Assembly: GCF_007741475.1 (NCBI RefSeq)
Contig: NZ_CP036261.1
Coordinates: 4,341,798-4,405,797 of the forward strand
Direction: 5' to 3'
Source: Rosistilla ulvae
GTDB lineage: Bacteria; Planctomycetota; Planctomycetia; Pirellulales; Pirellulaceae
Length of the DNA: 64,000 bases
Shown: positions 9,256 to 18,516 of the stretch, piece by piece
Position numbering within the stretch: the stretch's first letter is position 1
Layout of the letters: each line of letters starts with the position of its first letter
Position numbers and translations under genes: made by a program
The notes under the pieces: generated by a model
What the model saw: only the letters and a program-made list of their open reading frames with translations
The model's database searches: none
Told to the model about the DNA's origin: nothing

Positions 9256-9755
9256 GGTCCCATCCGGGGCGATCGACGTGGTTTGTCGCACGTTCTCGGG
9301 GCTTCCGCCCCGAGCTACCGACGTGGACTCCTCCGGAGTCATGAACACGAACCCGCCCCGGACGGGGCCGTCGTCGACCGAACCGGATCAACATGCATCG
9401 ATTCAGGACGGCCTCATCCGGGGCGATCGACGTGGTTTGTCACGCGTTCTCGGGGCTTCCGCCCCGAGCTACCGACGTGGACTCCTCCGGAGTCATGAAC
9501 ACGAAACGCCCCGGACGGGGCCGTCTTCGGTAGCTCGGGGCGTAAGCCCCGAGAAGGCATGCACGCATTGGACAAACCCGCCCCGGACGGGGCCGTCGTC
9601 GACCGAACCGGATCAACATGCATCGATTTAGGACGGCCCCATCCGGGGCCGTCGACGTGGTTTGCCACACGTTCTCGGGGCTTCCGCCCCGAGCTACCGA
9701 CGCGGACTCCTCCGGAGTCATGAATACGAAAACGCCCCGGACAGGGCCGCCTTAG
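9256..9755. repeat. Structured tandem repeat array between convergent genes
   Basis: Two and a half units follow each other (about 9256-9411, 9412-9636, 9637-9755). Each contains a block of strong palindromes: CTCGGGGC-TTCC-GCCCCGAG, GACTCC-TCC-GGAGTC and a GC-rich CCCCGGACGGGGCC block. The middle unit carries an extra inverted segment (about 9528-9556). The array fills the gap between the 3' ends of rlmA and hrpB. Open frames through it are by-products of its composition. Confidence 0.85.
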
Positions 9756-9775
9756 GTTGGCGGCCTATTTCTTTT
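9745..9775 (+). terminator. Putative intrinsic terminator for rlmA
   Basis: GGCCGCC (9745-9751) and GGCGGCC (9759-9765) pair around a 7-base loop and are followed on the plus strand by TATTTCTTTT. This is a reasonable rho-independent terminator for transcripts from rlmA through the repeat array. Its 3' part overlaps the hrpB stop codon on the other strand. Confidence 0.5.
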
Positions 9776-12497
9776 CGAGCCTGCGATGTTGCATGCCGTT
9801 GCGGGTCGCTTGGGCCGACAACGGATCCTCGGGCCAATGGTGCTTGGGGTATCGCCGGCGCAGCTCTTTGCGAACCACCGCGTAGGTCGTTCTCCAAAAG
9901 TTGGCGAGGTCGTCGGTGATCTGCTGGGGCCGTTGGTTGGGTCCCAGTAAATGCAATTGCAATGGAACGCGGCCGCCAGCGATCCGTGGCGTATCGGTCC
10001 ATCCAAACAGCTCTTGCAGTTTGACCCGCATCACCGGCGGCTTGTCCGGCGAGTATTCGATCCTCTGCCAATTGCCGCTGGGCACCTGCATCCGCACCGG
10101 CGCCTGACGCTCGATCGTTTGCTGCTGCTGGTAATCGAAGCTGCCCAGCAAATGGTCCAACCAAGGGGCGGAACGCAATTGTGCAAATGAGGTGCGAGAT
10201 TGGCAAAGCTCGCGCAGCACCTGGTTGATGCGGTCGTCGTCCAGCGGCGGCAATCCCAGGTCGGGGGCGTGGTTGTTGAGGAATGCAACGCGGTGGATCA
10301 ACCCAGCGACCTCAGGCTTGTCGGGTGGAAAGACGCGGGCATGATCGCGAGCGGCTTCGTCGTACAGCAACTGCGCGGACTCGGGCGAAGGCGTGCAAGC
10401 GATCGGCGCCTCCGACAGCAGCAGATCCGAAAAATAGAGGCAGCGCCGCATCTGCACGGCTTGCGATTGCGGATCAAAACGGGGCTGATCGACCCGCCGC
10501 ACCTGGTCGTCGTCCAACCAGCGAGCATCGATCTGCGTCGCCATGCGAACTTGAGCCTCCGTGCCCGATGCATCGACGTCCAGGCACAGAAACAATTCCG
10601 CGCGATCCGCCTGCGCTGTCGCCACGTGACAGGCGACCGATCCACGGTGCAACCGAACCCCGCGGCCACCGACCATCACGCCCTGCGCGCTGCCGGGAGA
10701 TCTGCGTCGGGCGACGCGATCGGGAAATGCGGCGAGCAAGGCACGGGCCAGCAAATCGGCGGCGATTGTCACGCCACTCGGCCGCTGCTGGCGCGGCGAC
10801 GACTTCGGCCCTCGCTGCACCAAGCGATCGGCGACCTTCCAGATCGTCTTCACCGCTCCCGGAGGCACCCGAACGTCGGCGTTGCCGTCCCGCAGGTCCT
10901 TGAGCATCTGCACGCGGAGAGCAACGTCACAGCTGCCGACATCCGCTCCCGTTGGCAATGAATCGCGATCAAACGGGCTGCGCTCGGTCAACAAAGCGGC
11001 AGCCAGAGCCGCATCGTCGGCGATCCCCAGCTGTTCGGCTTCGACGAGAAACCGGGCAAGTCGCGGCGACAGCGGTTGGGCCGCCATCTGTTTGCCCATC
11101 GACGTTACCACGCGATCGGCATCCACCGCGCCTAGCAACTCCAACAACCGGTACGCCCGGTCGACCGAATCCGAGCGAGGCGGCGTAAGCCAGGGAAAAT
11201 CGGTCGCGTCGCGTTCGCCCCAGGCGGCCAGCGTTAACGCAGCGCCGGAAAAGTCCGCTCGCAAGATTTCCGGCGAGTCGGCTGGAGGCCGCGTCCGCTG
11301 CAGCGTCTCGGGCCACAATCGCCGGCAGACACCCGGCTCGGTACGCCCGGCGCGCCCGGCCCGCTGCGTCGCCGAAGCCTGCGAGATGTTTTCGATCTGC
11401 AGCCGGGGCAGCCCGACGCGGTCGTCGTAACGCAACACGCGAGCCAACCCGCTGTCGATCACTCCGGTCACGCCTGGGATGGTGACCGAGGTTTCGGCGA
11501 CGTTGGTCGACAAGATTACTTTACGTTGGCCGCTGGCGGCGATCACACGGTCTTGCTGGTCGGGCCGCAGGTCGCCGTAAAGTTGCATCACCTGGCAATC
11601 GCCGGCCAAACCGGCTGCTTCGATCGCGTTCTGGGTGCGACGGATCTCCCCGACGCCGGGCAGGAAGACCAAGATATGTCCGGCCGTGCAACGCAACATC
11701 TCGGGCAACGCGGCCACCACCTGGTTTTCAATCCGATCGGTCGACAGATCGCTCGCATGCGAGATCGCGACGTCGAACGATCGCCCTCGACTCTCGATCC
11801 CCTCGGCATCCCCCAGGAACTCGACAATCGGCGCCGGTTGGAGCGTCGCCGACATGATCACCAGTCGCAGGTCGTCGCGCAGCGCGTGGCGGATGCGGCA
11901 CAGCATCCCCAGGGCGAGATCACCGTCGAGCGAGCGCTCGTGGAATTCGTCGAGGATAACGCAACCGACGTCCTCCAAAAGCGGATCGTCCTGCAGCCGA
12001 CGCAGCAACATGCCAGTTGTCATCGCGATCAAACGCGTCTCGTTGCCGACTTGGCGATCGAAGCGGACGTGATAGCCGACTTCGTTGCCAAGTTTCGACT
12101 GCCGCAGCGTTGCCAGCCGAGCGGCGGCGCTGCGTGCGGCCAAGCGACGCGGTTGGACCAACAGGATTTTACCTGGCTGACCGGCCGACAACTCGGAAGC
12201 GTCAGAATCCAACAGAGCCAACGGCACGCCGGTCGTCTTGCCCGCTCCCGGCGGCGCTTTAAGCACCACCGACCGGCCGCGAGCCAACGCCGCAAGGATT
12301 GCATCAACGCAATCGGCGATCGGCAATCGTTCTATTTCCGGGTCGGTAATGGTTTGAAACTCCGTTGCACTCAAGGAGTGCTGTGATTCTTTTCCAATGA
12401 ACGGCGAGACGCTAGCCGCCGGTAAGGAACCCAATTCATTGATGAGGGAAAAACCGGCGCCTAGCGCCTCGCCGCTCACGGATTTCGAGTGCGCCAC
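9765..12497 (-). CDS. hrpB: ATP-dependent helicase HrpB (DEAH/RHA family)
   Basis: The open frame is 910 residues, with similarity starting near residue 57 (ERLPIADCVDAI). Motifs in order: Walker A APPGAGKTT, motif Ia VQPRRLAARSAAARLA, motif II LDEFHERSLD, motif III MSATLQPAP, STNVAETSVTIPGVTGVIDSG, and motif VI QRAGRAGRTEPG, followed by a long HrpB-type C-terminal region. HrpB is a large RHA-type RNA/DNA helicase of unclear cellular role, about 810 residues in E. coli. The first ~40 residues contain no internal ATG and are largely encoded by an inverted repeat (12398-12478). True translation may therefore start further in, for instance at a TTG near 12366, or the repeat may have supplied a new N-terminus. 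The 3' end abuts the repeat array. Confidence 0.9.
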   Translation of the reverse strand: MAHSKSVSGEALGAGFSLINELGSLPAASVSPFIGKESQHSLSATEFQTITDPEIERLPIADCVDAILAALARGRSVVLKAPPGAGKTTGVPLALLDSDASELSAGQPGKILLVQPRRLAARSAAARLATLRQSKLGNEVGYHVRFDRQVGNETRLIAMTTGMLLRRLQDDPLLEDVGCVILDEFHERSLDGDLALGMLCRIRHALRDDLRLVIMSATLQPAPIVEFLGDAEGIESRGRSFDVAISHASDLSTDRIENQVVAALPEMLRCTAGHILVFLPGVGEIRRTQNAIEAAGLAGDCQVMQLYGDLRPDQQDRVIAASGQRKVILSTNVAETSVTIPGVTGVIDSGLARVLRYDDRVGLPRLQIENISQASATQRAGRAGRTEPGVCRRLWPETLQRTRPPADSPEILRADFSGAALTLAAWGERDATDFPWLTPPRSDSVDRAYRLLELLGAVDADRVVTSMGKQMAAQPLSPRLARFLVEAEQLGIADDAALAAALLTERSPFDRDSLPTGADVGSCDVALRVQMLKDLRDGNADVRVPPGAVKTIWKVADRLVQRGPKSSPRQQRPSGVTIAADLLARALLAAFPDRVARRRSPGSAQGVMVGGRGVRLHRGSVACHVATAQADRAELFLCLDVDASGTEAQVRMATQIDARWLDDDQVRRVDQPRFDPQSQAVQMRRCLYFSDLLLSEAPIACTPSPESAQLLYDEAARDHARVFPPDKPEVAGLIHRVAFLNNHAPDLGLPPLDDDRINQVLRELCQSRTSFAQLRSAPWLDHLLGSFDYQQQQTIERQAPVRMQVPSGNWQRIEYSPDKPPVMRVKLQELFGWTDTPRIAGGRVPLQLHLLGPNQRPQQITDDLANFWRTTYAVVRKELRRRYPKHHWPEDPLSAQATRNGMQHRRLEKK
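12398..12478. repeat. Inverted-repeat element overlapping the 5' end of hrpB
   Basis: Arms 12398-12423 and 12453-12478 are complementary at 23 of 26 positions, around a 29-base spacer. The arms share the GACGCTAGC/ACCGG core seen in the inner palindrome at 4383-4447, so both belong to one repeat family. The element falls inside the annotated hrpB open frame, encoding about residues 7-33. Confidence 0.75.
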
Positions 12498-13341
12498 CTC
12501 ACTAAATCACAGCCTCAGAGGGCCCTATATAAACAGCAAGCACGGAATTTTCTAGTTTCCCACGTGGGCATCACCCCGCGTGTTGAAGGGCCGCGCGGCC
12601 CGATGGGCTCGCGGTTAATCGAAAAAACAATATGACCTGCTTGGAAATAGATTTTATCGACCCGCAAATGCAAATCGTCAACTCAGGTGGCCGCTTCCCC
12701 GGTTCAATTCCCGAAGTTATTTACGGCTGTTGTGTTTGAAACGCAATTTGCCGTTAGTGCAAAACATTGCCACTGGACATAGCGTCGTGGGATACAAAAC
12801 GGAAAGCAGGTTCCGCTTGTTCGCTGTGTCGCGGAGGCCTTATCACCGCAGCAACGCGACTTGGTCTTTGCGATCCCAATGCCTCAACGCATCACATTGC
12901 AAATTTGATTGCACGATAACGCATCTGATTAACTTTTGTGATCTGTGCGTTGCTTCACTGCCCAATCATTGCGTCGTTGAGAGAATGCAATCGGCGTGTC
13001 GGCGATGGATTCGTACGCCTGCCCATTGTTTGCTGCCGAACCGTATTCGACGTGCCTGATCCTTGAAACGGTGTATTCGGTTGCTCGTTGGTGTTTGCGG
13101 TAGGCGGCGAATCGAGTGGTTCAGGTGAGCTACTCGACCAGCAGTCGAGGAACGAAATGCAAAAACATCGCGAAACGTGTCAAACGCTTGTTTTGAACAT
13201 CGTGGTTTCCAGCCCGGGGCGAGCGATGGTTGTTCGTCGGGGAAGAGTCTTGCTTACTTAGAGTCGCTATTTCCGTGAGGTCTCTCGCGGAAGCATCAAG
13301 GTCACCAAAACGTCGATCAGTCGAAAGGGAGTTGATTCGAA
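12498..13341. other. Non-coding stretch, nothing recognised
   Basis: Roughly 840 bp between hrpB and the DUF3179 gene, which diverge. The short open frames have no family features. Promoters for both genes are expected here, but none stands out. A tRNA-like T-loop string near 12697 does not fold into a tRNA. Confidence 0.5.
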
Positions 13342-14334
13342 ATGAGGATTCAGTCCGGACTTATCCGCAGCTTGCTGCTTTTCATTCCGTTTGCGATTGC
13401 AGGGGCATGGTCGTTGCAACGTCACATTGATAGTGACCAGCTGACTGTCCAGCCGGTTCAGCTTCGAGCGCAAGGGGGGATTGGGTTTAACTTGAGGCAA
13501 GCGACCATTCCGGTCCAAGAGATCCGCTCCGGTGGCCCTCCCAAAGACGGTATTCCTTCTCTCTCCAATCCGCGAATGGTGTCGGCTGCGGAAGCGACTT
13601 ACTTGCGAGCCAACGATCGTGTGATTGGCGTTGTGTTGGGTCGAGAAACGCGTGCCTATCCGCTCGCAATTTTGAACTATCACGAGATCATCAACGATCG
13701 CATCGGCGAACTACCGATCGCTGTGACCTATTGTCCGCTTTGTGACTCCGCAGTCGTTTTTGATCGTCGGACGTCGCTCGGAGAACTGGAATTTGGCGTC
13801 TCGGGATTGCTCTACAACAGCAACGTATTGATGTACGACCGGTCCGATACAGAGAGCCTCTGGTCGCAGTTGAAAGGCGAGGGCGTTTCGGGTCCCGGTG
13901 CGAGGATGAAGTTGACCGTTTTGCCGATGGAACTGACCACATGGGCTGCCTGGAAGAATCGCAATCCAAAGACAACGGTACTCTCACCCGAAACCGGTCA
14001 CAGGCGAAACTATCAAGCCAGTCCGTACACACGCTATTTCAATCAGCCCAACCTGATGTTCCCGGTAAAGCCGATCAGCAACTCGTTGCGCCTAAAAGAA
14101 AGTGTGCTGGGAGTTTGGGACGACGCCAACGCAATTGCGATTCCCATTTCTGCGTTTGGAGGGAAGTCGGTGCAAATCGAAAAGTCGCTCGGCAGTAGGA
14201 AATTCACAGTTGCCTTCGATGTCGAGGATCAAACGATCCGAGTCATTAAGGCGGATGTCGGGATTCAATGGATGAATACGTTTTGGTTCGCATGGTATGC
14301 GTTCCACCCTGAAACGGAGATCGCGGGTCGCTAA
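13342..14334 (+). CDS. DUF3179 domain-containing protein
   Basis: 330 residues with an N-terminal membrane anchor or signal segment (LLLFIPFAIAGAWSL, about residues 12-26). The DUF3179 core shows AYPLAILNYHEIINDRIG and TYCPLCDSAVVFDR (about residues 128-140), whose cysteine pair is the family hallmark, then FGVSGLLYNSNVLMYDR and ESLWSQ. The family is widespread in marine bacteria and archaea and its function is unknown; the cysteines suggest redox or metal chemistry outside the cytoplasm. A GGGAG element lies about 7 bases before the ATG (AAAGGGAGTTGATTCGAA). Confidence 0.88.
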   Translation: MRIQSGLIRSLLLFIPFAIAGAWSLQRHIDSDQLTVQPVQLRAQGGIGFNLRQATIPVQEIRSGGPPKDGIPSLSNPRMVSAAEATYLRANDRVIGVVLGRETRAYPLAILNYHEIINDRIGELPIAVTYCPLCDSAVVFDRRTSLGELEFGVSGLLYNSNVLMYDRSDTESLWSQLKGEGVSGPGARMKLTVLPMELTTWAAWKNRNPKTTVLSPETGHRRNYQASPYTRYFNQPNLMFPVKPISNSLRLKESVLGVWDDANAIAIPISAFGGKSVQIEKSLGSRKFTVAFDVEDQTIRVIKADVGIQWMNTFWFAWYAFHPETEIAGR

Positions 14335-14566
14335 CGTTGTGCTTCGCATCGCTCAACAACTGATTTCAAAACTTGCGAAACTTAACGTCGTCAGCGGAAA
14401 TGCCGACCGCCCTGCTCTCTTTCCGAAACCGTCACCGTCGATTCCAAACGAACTGGGTACCACAACTGTCTAGTTTCGCGTGTCGCCGTACAGCGCGTGT
14501 TGAACCCTCAATGCCATCGTTCTGACCATGACTTCGACATCGCTACATTCAACGCTTCGGCTAAAA

Positions 14567-14634
14567 CCCGGACAGAAAACCGCGTTTTAAAAATGTGGTG
14601 CCGAACCAACCAGAGGTTTTATGTCCCCTTCTAA
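14567..14634. repeat. ~70-bp hairpin repeat, copy A
   Basis: Arms CGGACAGAAAACC and GGTTTTATGTCC pair imperfectly; the loop side contains GGTGCCGA and CCAACC, shared with copy B at 14801-14877. It is followed at 14636-14664 by CCGAAGGCC and GGCCTTCGG, a perfect 9-bp stem. Confidence 0.65.
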
Positions 14635-14800
14635 GGCCGAAGGCCGGTACATGTGGGCCTTCGGTATGTGTCGGCCTCCGGACTGTTTGTTTGTTCGCAC
14701 ACGAGCAACCGGTGGCTCACGCCGCCGGCACTAGATTTGTCGGCCTCCGACCTGTGGCGCGGAGCCAGTGATTGGAGCACTTCAACTAAGCATCCAGTTC

Positions 14801-14877
14801 TAAAAGAGCCGGACAGAAAACTGGTTTCTTTAGAATGCGGTGCCGACCCAACCTGTGGTTTTCTGTTCGCTTCTAAA
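14801..14877. repeat. ~70-bp hairpin repeat, copy B
   Basis: Arms CGGACAGAAAAC (from 14810) and GTTTTCTGTTCG (to 14869) are complementary at 11 of 12 positions. The interior (TTTAGAATGCGGTGCCGA, then CCCAACCTGTGG) matches copy A with several changes, and both copies end with CTTCTAA. Confidence 0.7.
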
Positions 14878-15234
14878 TGTCTGTTGGGAGCGTGGTGCTT
14901 CGCTGGACGTCGGCGCGACGAGACATCCGAGTCTGTGTTGTTGGTAACGCAGAACACGAATATGGCGGAAGAGTCGACGCATACCAATGAGGATGAGTTC
15001 ACGCTTGTCAATCATCTTCAGCAGTCCGCGTAGTACGAACTCGGCATGCTCGATAGATCGGACACCAGCCTATCAATCCTGTCAGTAACAACTCGGTTTG
15101 CAACGCCAAGGCGCCCCCAGAGCTTCCAGACTGTTGAATTGATCAGACCCAAATGGTGAGAGTCATGAGGCACAGAGCGAGCTTGAGTCGCTGAAGTCGA
15201 TCAGGAAATGGGATTCGTCCGTGCGTGGGGTAAA

Positions 15235-16674
15235 TCAGATGGTGTTGCCGGGAGTGCGGATCACAAGATTACGAAGTTCCATCATGTCTTCCATCGCGAA
15301 TCGAACTCCTTCTCGTCCAAGACCGCTGTCTTTGACACCGCCGTAAGGCATGTTGTCCACGCGCCAACTCGGCACGTCACCGATCACCACACCGCCGACG
15401 TCCAACTCGTCCCAAGCCTGTTGGATCTTGTAGATGTCGCGTGTGAAAATGCCCGCTTGCAATCCGAACACGCTGTCGTTGACTTCATTCAATGCATCCT
15501 GAAAGTTGTTGAATCGGCTCATCACAGCGACTGGACCGAATGCCTCTTGCGTGCAAACGGCTTGGTCTTGGGGCACGTCTTCAAGCAACGTCGCGTGGAG
15601 CATCACGCCGTCTCGTTTTCCGCCGCAGAGAAGTTTTCCACCGGCCTGCACGGCAGTCGTGATCCACGATTCGAGCCGAGCGGCTTCCTGCTCGGAAATC
15701 ATGGGGCCGATGAACGTTGACTCTTCCTTCGGATCGCCAGCTATTAACGTGATGGTCGCCGCGACGAGCCGGTCGCGCAGTTCGTTGTAGATGCTGTCGT
15801 GGGCCAGGATGCGTTGCACGCCGATGCAACTCTGCCCCGATTGATAGAACGCGCCGAAGACAAGCCGCTGCGTCACGTCGTTCAAATCGGAATCGGCGTC
15901 CACGATACAGGCCGCGTTGCCGCCCAGTTCCAGCACAACCTTTTTCTTTCCAGCACGAGCCTTCAAATCCCAGCCGACGGCCGGCGAACCAGTGAAGCTA
16001 AGCAACTTCAAGCGATCGTCCATTGTGAACAAGTCAGCCCCGTCGCGGCGGCAAGGAAGGATCGAGAACGCGCCCTTGGGCAAGTCGGTTTCCGCGAGCA
16101 CCTCGCCAATGATTAACGCTCCGATCGGCGTGCGGCTGGCCGGCTTCAAGACAAACGGGCAACCGGCAGCGATCGCGGGGGCGACTTTATGAGCGGCAAG
16201 GTTCAACGGGAAGTTGAACGGCGAGATAAACGAACACGGGCCGATCGGCACTCGCTTGTACATCCCGCGATAGCCGCGTGCACGCGGTGAGATTTCTAGG
16301 TTCATAACTTCGCCGCCAATCCGCACCGACTCTTCCGCCGCAATGCGAAATGTATCGATCAGGCGAGACACTTCGCCACGACTATCTTTGATCGGCTTGC
16401 CCGCTTCGATGCACAGCGACATCGCCAGTTCTTCGGATCGCTCGGTGAATCGGGCCACACAATGGTTCAATACGTTTTGTCGTTCGTAAGGGGGCATGCG
16501 GCGCATCGGCTCGGCGGCTTGAACCGAGGCGGCAATCGCACGATCAATCGCCGCGGAGTCGGCCAATGCAACTTTCGTTGCAGCTTCACCTGTGTACTTG
16601 TCCGTTACGACCAGGTCCTGATTCGCAGCGACGGGTTCATTCGCAAGATAGTAGGGGTATGAGTTCGTTAGCAT
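15235..16674 (-). CDS. NAD(P)-dependent aldehyde dehydrogenase
   Basis: 479 residues from the ATG at 16674, preceded by a GGAG ribosome site. It has the ALDH superfamily active site: Asn in SPFNFPLN (residue 154), the general-base Glu249 in VVLELGGNAAC, and the nucleophile Cys283 in SGQSCIGVQR. Cofactor-binding FTGSPAVGW is also present. It oxidises an aldehyde to the acid in the cytoplasm; the substrate is not clear from sequence. It is the last of three genes on this strand after glutamate dehydrogenase and a thiamine-diphosphate enzyme, separated from the latter by 172 bp, so a shared pathway is possible but cotranscription is uncertain. Confidence 0.9.
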   Translation of the reverse strand: MLTNSYPYYLANEPVAANQDLVVTDKYTGEAATKVALADSAAIDRAIAASVQAAEPMRRMPPYERQNVLNHCVARFTERSEELAMSLCIEAGKPIKDSRGEVSRLIDTFRIAAEESVRIGGEVMNLEISPRARGYRGMYKRVPIGPCSFISPFNFPLNLAAHKVAPAIAAGCPFVLKPASRTPIGALIIGEVLAETDLPKGAFSILPCRRDGADLFTMDDRLKLLSFTGSPAVGWDLKARAGKKKVVLELGGNAACIVDADSDLNDVTQRLVFGAFYQSGQSCIGVQRILAHDSIYNELRDRLVAATITLIAGDPKEESTFIGPMISEQEAARLESWITTAVQAGGKLLCGGKRDGVMLHATLLEDVPQDQAVCTQEAFGPVAVMSRFNNFQDALNEVNDSVFGLQAGIFTRDIYKIQQAWDELDVGGVVIGDVPSWRVDNMPYGGVKDSGLGREGVRFAMEDMMELRNLVIRTPGNTI

Positions 16675-16846
16675 GGTTTCTCCGGAACTGGCATTTGGGT
16701 ATTCCTCGGTCGGGTACGATCTTGACCGCGGTCGAGGTCGTAGACGCATCCTATGTCAAATGTGCGTCGCTCTTGAATCGATTTTGCGGGCGGATTCGGT
16801 TTCAAACTGGCTCTCCTATTTGTATACAATGCGTTAACGGCATCAT

Positions 16847-18487
16847 TCAAATCTTGCTACTGAGTTCTCGAATCTCGTGATTCAAAATGCGATCGTTTTC
16901 GGAGTAATCGATGGGGACTTCGACCAGGTGGACGCCGGGCGAATTCAGGCAGCGGGACAGCAACGGCAGTAGTGCTTCACTCGACGCGACGCGATGCCCG
17001 TTTGCACCATAGGCTTCGGCGTACTTCACGAAGTCAGGGTTGCCGTAGTCCAGGCCAAAATTTTTCAACCCCATGTTCGTCTGCTTCCATTTGATCATCC
17101 CGTAGGCATCATCGCGGAGAACAAGGACGACGAGATCGAGCTTCAACCGCACCGCCGTTTCCAGTTCTTGTGAATTCATCATGAAGCCACCGTCGCCGCA
17201 GATCGCCATCACTTGCCGATCCGGATGAACCAGTTTGGCCGCCATCGCTGACGGCAGCCCGGCTCCCATCGTTGCCAGGGCGTTGTCGAGCAACACCGTG
17301 TTGGGCGCGGTTGCCTTGTAGTTTCGTGCGAACCAAATCTTATAGATACCGTTATCGAGTGCGATGATTCCGCGTTTTTGTATTGCTTGCCGGACGTCGG
17401 CAACTAGCCGTTGCGGATAGATCGGAAAACGATCATCGTCGGAACCTTGGGCAACGCTGGTCTCACCGGCTGTGCGAACGGTCATGAAGCGAGAGAAATC
17501 CCAGTGCGGCTGCGGCTCTAGCTGCTCCATCAACCGCCAGATGCTATTCGCGATATCGCCGACGACCTCGACTTGCGGAAAGTAGACCGGATCGACAGAG
17601 GCCGACGAGAAGTTGACATGGATGACCTTGACGCCTCCGGCGTGCATGAAGAACGGCGGCTTCTCGACCACGTCATGGCCGACGTTGATGATCAGGTCGG
17701 CCGCCTCGAACGCGCGGTGGACGAAGTCATTCGACGAAAGGGCTGTGTTGCCGAGAAACAACGGGTCTCGCTCGTCAATGACGCCTTTGCCCATCTGAGT
17801 CGTCGCGAAGGGAATACCCAACTTGGCAACCCACTTCCGCAGCATGTTGCATGTCCGTTTGCGGTTGGCTCCGGCCCCCACTAACAACAGGGGCGACTCG
17901 GCAGCACGGATCATCTCTACAGCCGCGTGGATGGATTTGTCTTCAGCGACCGGCCGCCGAACGAGACTGGCGGGGATCGGTTGCTCGTCGACCTGCTCGG
18001 CGGCGATGTCTTCCGGCAATTCGAGATGCACAGCGCCAGGTTTTTCTTCTTGTGCCAGACGCATCGCTTCGCGGACTCGCGATGGGATGTTGGCTCCGCT
18101 GACAAGTTGCCTCGTGTATTTCGTCAACGGACGCATCATGTCGACGATGTCAATGATCTGGAACTGACCTTGCTTACTCGTCTTGACCGGCTTTTGCCCC
18201 GTGATCATTAGCATCGGCATGCCGCCTAGCTGAGCGTATGCGGCGGCCGTTACTAGGTTTGTTGCCCCCGGCCCGAGCGTGGAAAGACAAACGCCCGATT
18301 TGCCCGTCAGGCGTCCATACGTTGCTGCCATGAAACCGGCAGCTTGCTCGTGTCGGGTGAGGATCAGCCGGATATTCGACCGCGACAGTGAATCGAGGAA
18401 ATCGAGGTTCTCTTCGCCTGGAATGCCGAAGACAAATTCGACGCCTTCGTTCTCCAGGGCTTTGACAAATAGATCAGACGCTTTCAT
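16847..18487 (-). CDS. Thiamine-diphosphate enzyme, acetolactate synthase large-subunit type
   Basis: 546 residues. The N-terminal pyrimidine domain carries the catalytic Glu47 (LILTRHEQAAGFMAATYGR) and LSTLGPGATNLVTA. The C-terminal PP domain has GDGGFMMNSQELETAV followed by LRDDAYGMIKWKQ, the thiamine-binding motif with Asp where biosynthetic synthases have Asn, closer to catabolic AlsS-type enzymes. The likely reaction is condensation of two pyruvates to acetolactate, but related enzymes decarboxylate other 2-oxo acids. No regulatory small subunit is adjacent, which also argues against the biosynthetic IlvB role. It starts 29 bp after the glutamate dehydrogenase stop, so the two are probably an operon. 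Confidence 0.82.
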   Translation of the reverse strand: MKASDLFVKALENEGVEFVFGIPGEENLDFLDSLSRSNIRLILTRHEQAAGFMAATYGRLTGKSGVCLSTLGPGATNLVTAAAYAQLGGMPMLMITGQKPVKTSKQGQFQIIDIVDMMRPLTKYTRQLVSGANIPSRVREAMRLAQEEKPGAVHLELPEDIAAEQVDEQPIPASLVRRPVAEDKSIHAAVEMIRAAESPLLLVGAGANRKRTCNMLRKWVAKLGIPFATTQMGKGVIDERDPLFLGNTALSSNDFVHRAFEAADLIINVGHDVVEKPPFFMHAGGVKVIHVNFSSASVDPVYFPQVEVVGDIANSIWRLMEQLEPQPHWDFSRFMTVRTAGETSVAQGSDDDRFPIYPQRLVADVRQAIQKRGIIALDNGIYKIWFARNYKATAPNTVLLDNALATMGAGLPSAMAAKLVHPDRQVMAICGDGGFMMNSQELETAVRLKLDLVVLVLRDDAYGMIKWKQTNMGLKNFGLDYGNPDFVKYAEAYGANGHRVASSEALLPLLSRCLNSPGVHLVEVPIDYSENDRILNHEIRELSSKI

Positions 18488-18516
18488 GGTGATTCCTGTT
18501 TGAGCAGTTCTTCGAT

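Larger units (their letters stand above)
14335..15234. other. Intergenic region with hairpin repeats
   Basis: About 900 bp between the DUF3179 and aldehyde dehydrogenase genes, which converge. It holds two copies of a ~70-bp hairpin (14567-14634 and 14801-14877) and a perfect 9-bp hairpin at 14636-14664. No gene was recognised; the open frames over 14631-15033 are built on the repeats. Confidence 0.55.

Noticed and set aside
9185-9919. Overlapping open frames through the 9.3-9.7 kb array
   Set aside because: Their peptides repeat (for example LGASAPSYRRG) because the DNA repeats; no conserved protein feature is seen.
11526-12386. Plus-strand open frame of 286 codons opposite hrpB
   Set aside because: It lies wholly within the well-supported helicase gene and has no domain features.
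12690-12715. tRNA-like T-loop string (GGTTCAATTCC)
   Set aside because: The flanking bases do not form the T-stem, and no acceptor, D or anticodon arms can be drawn.
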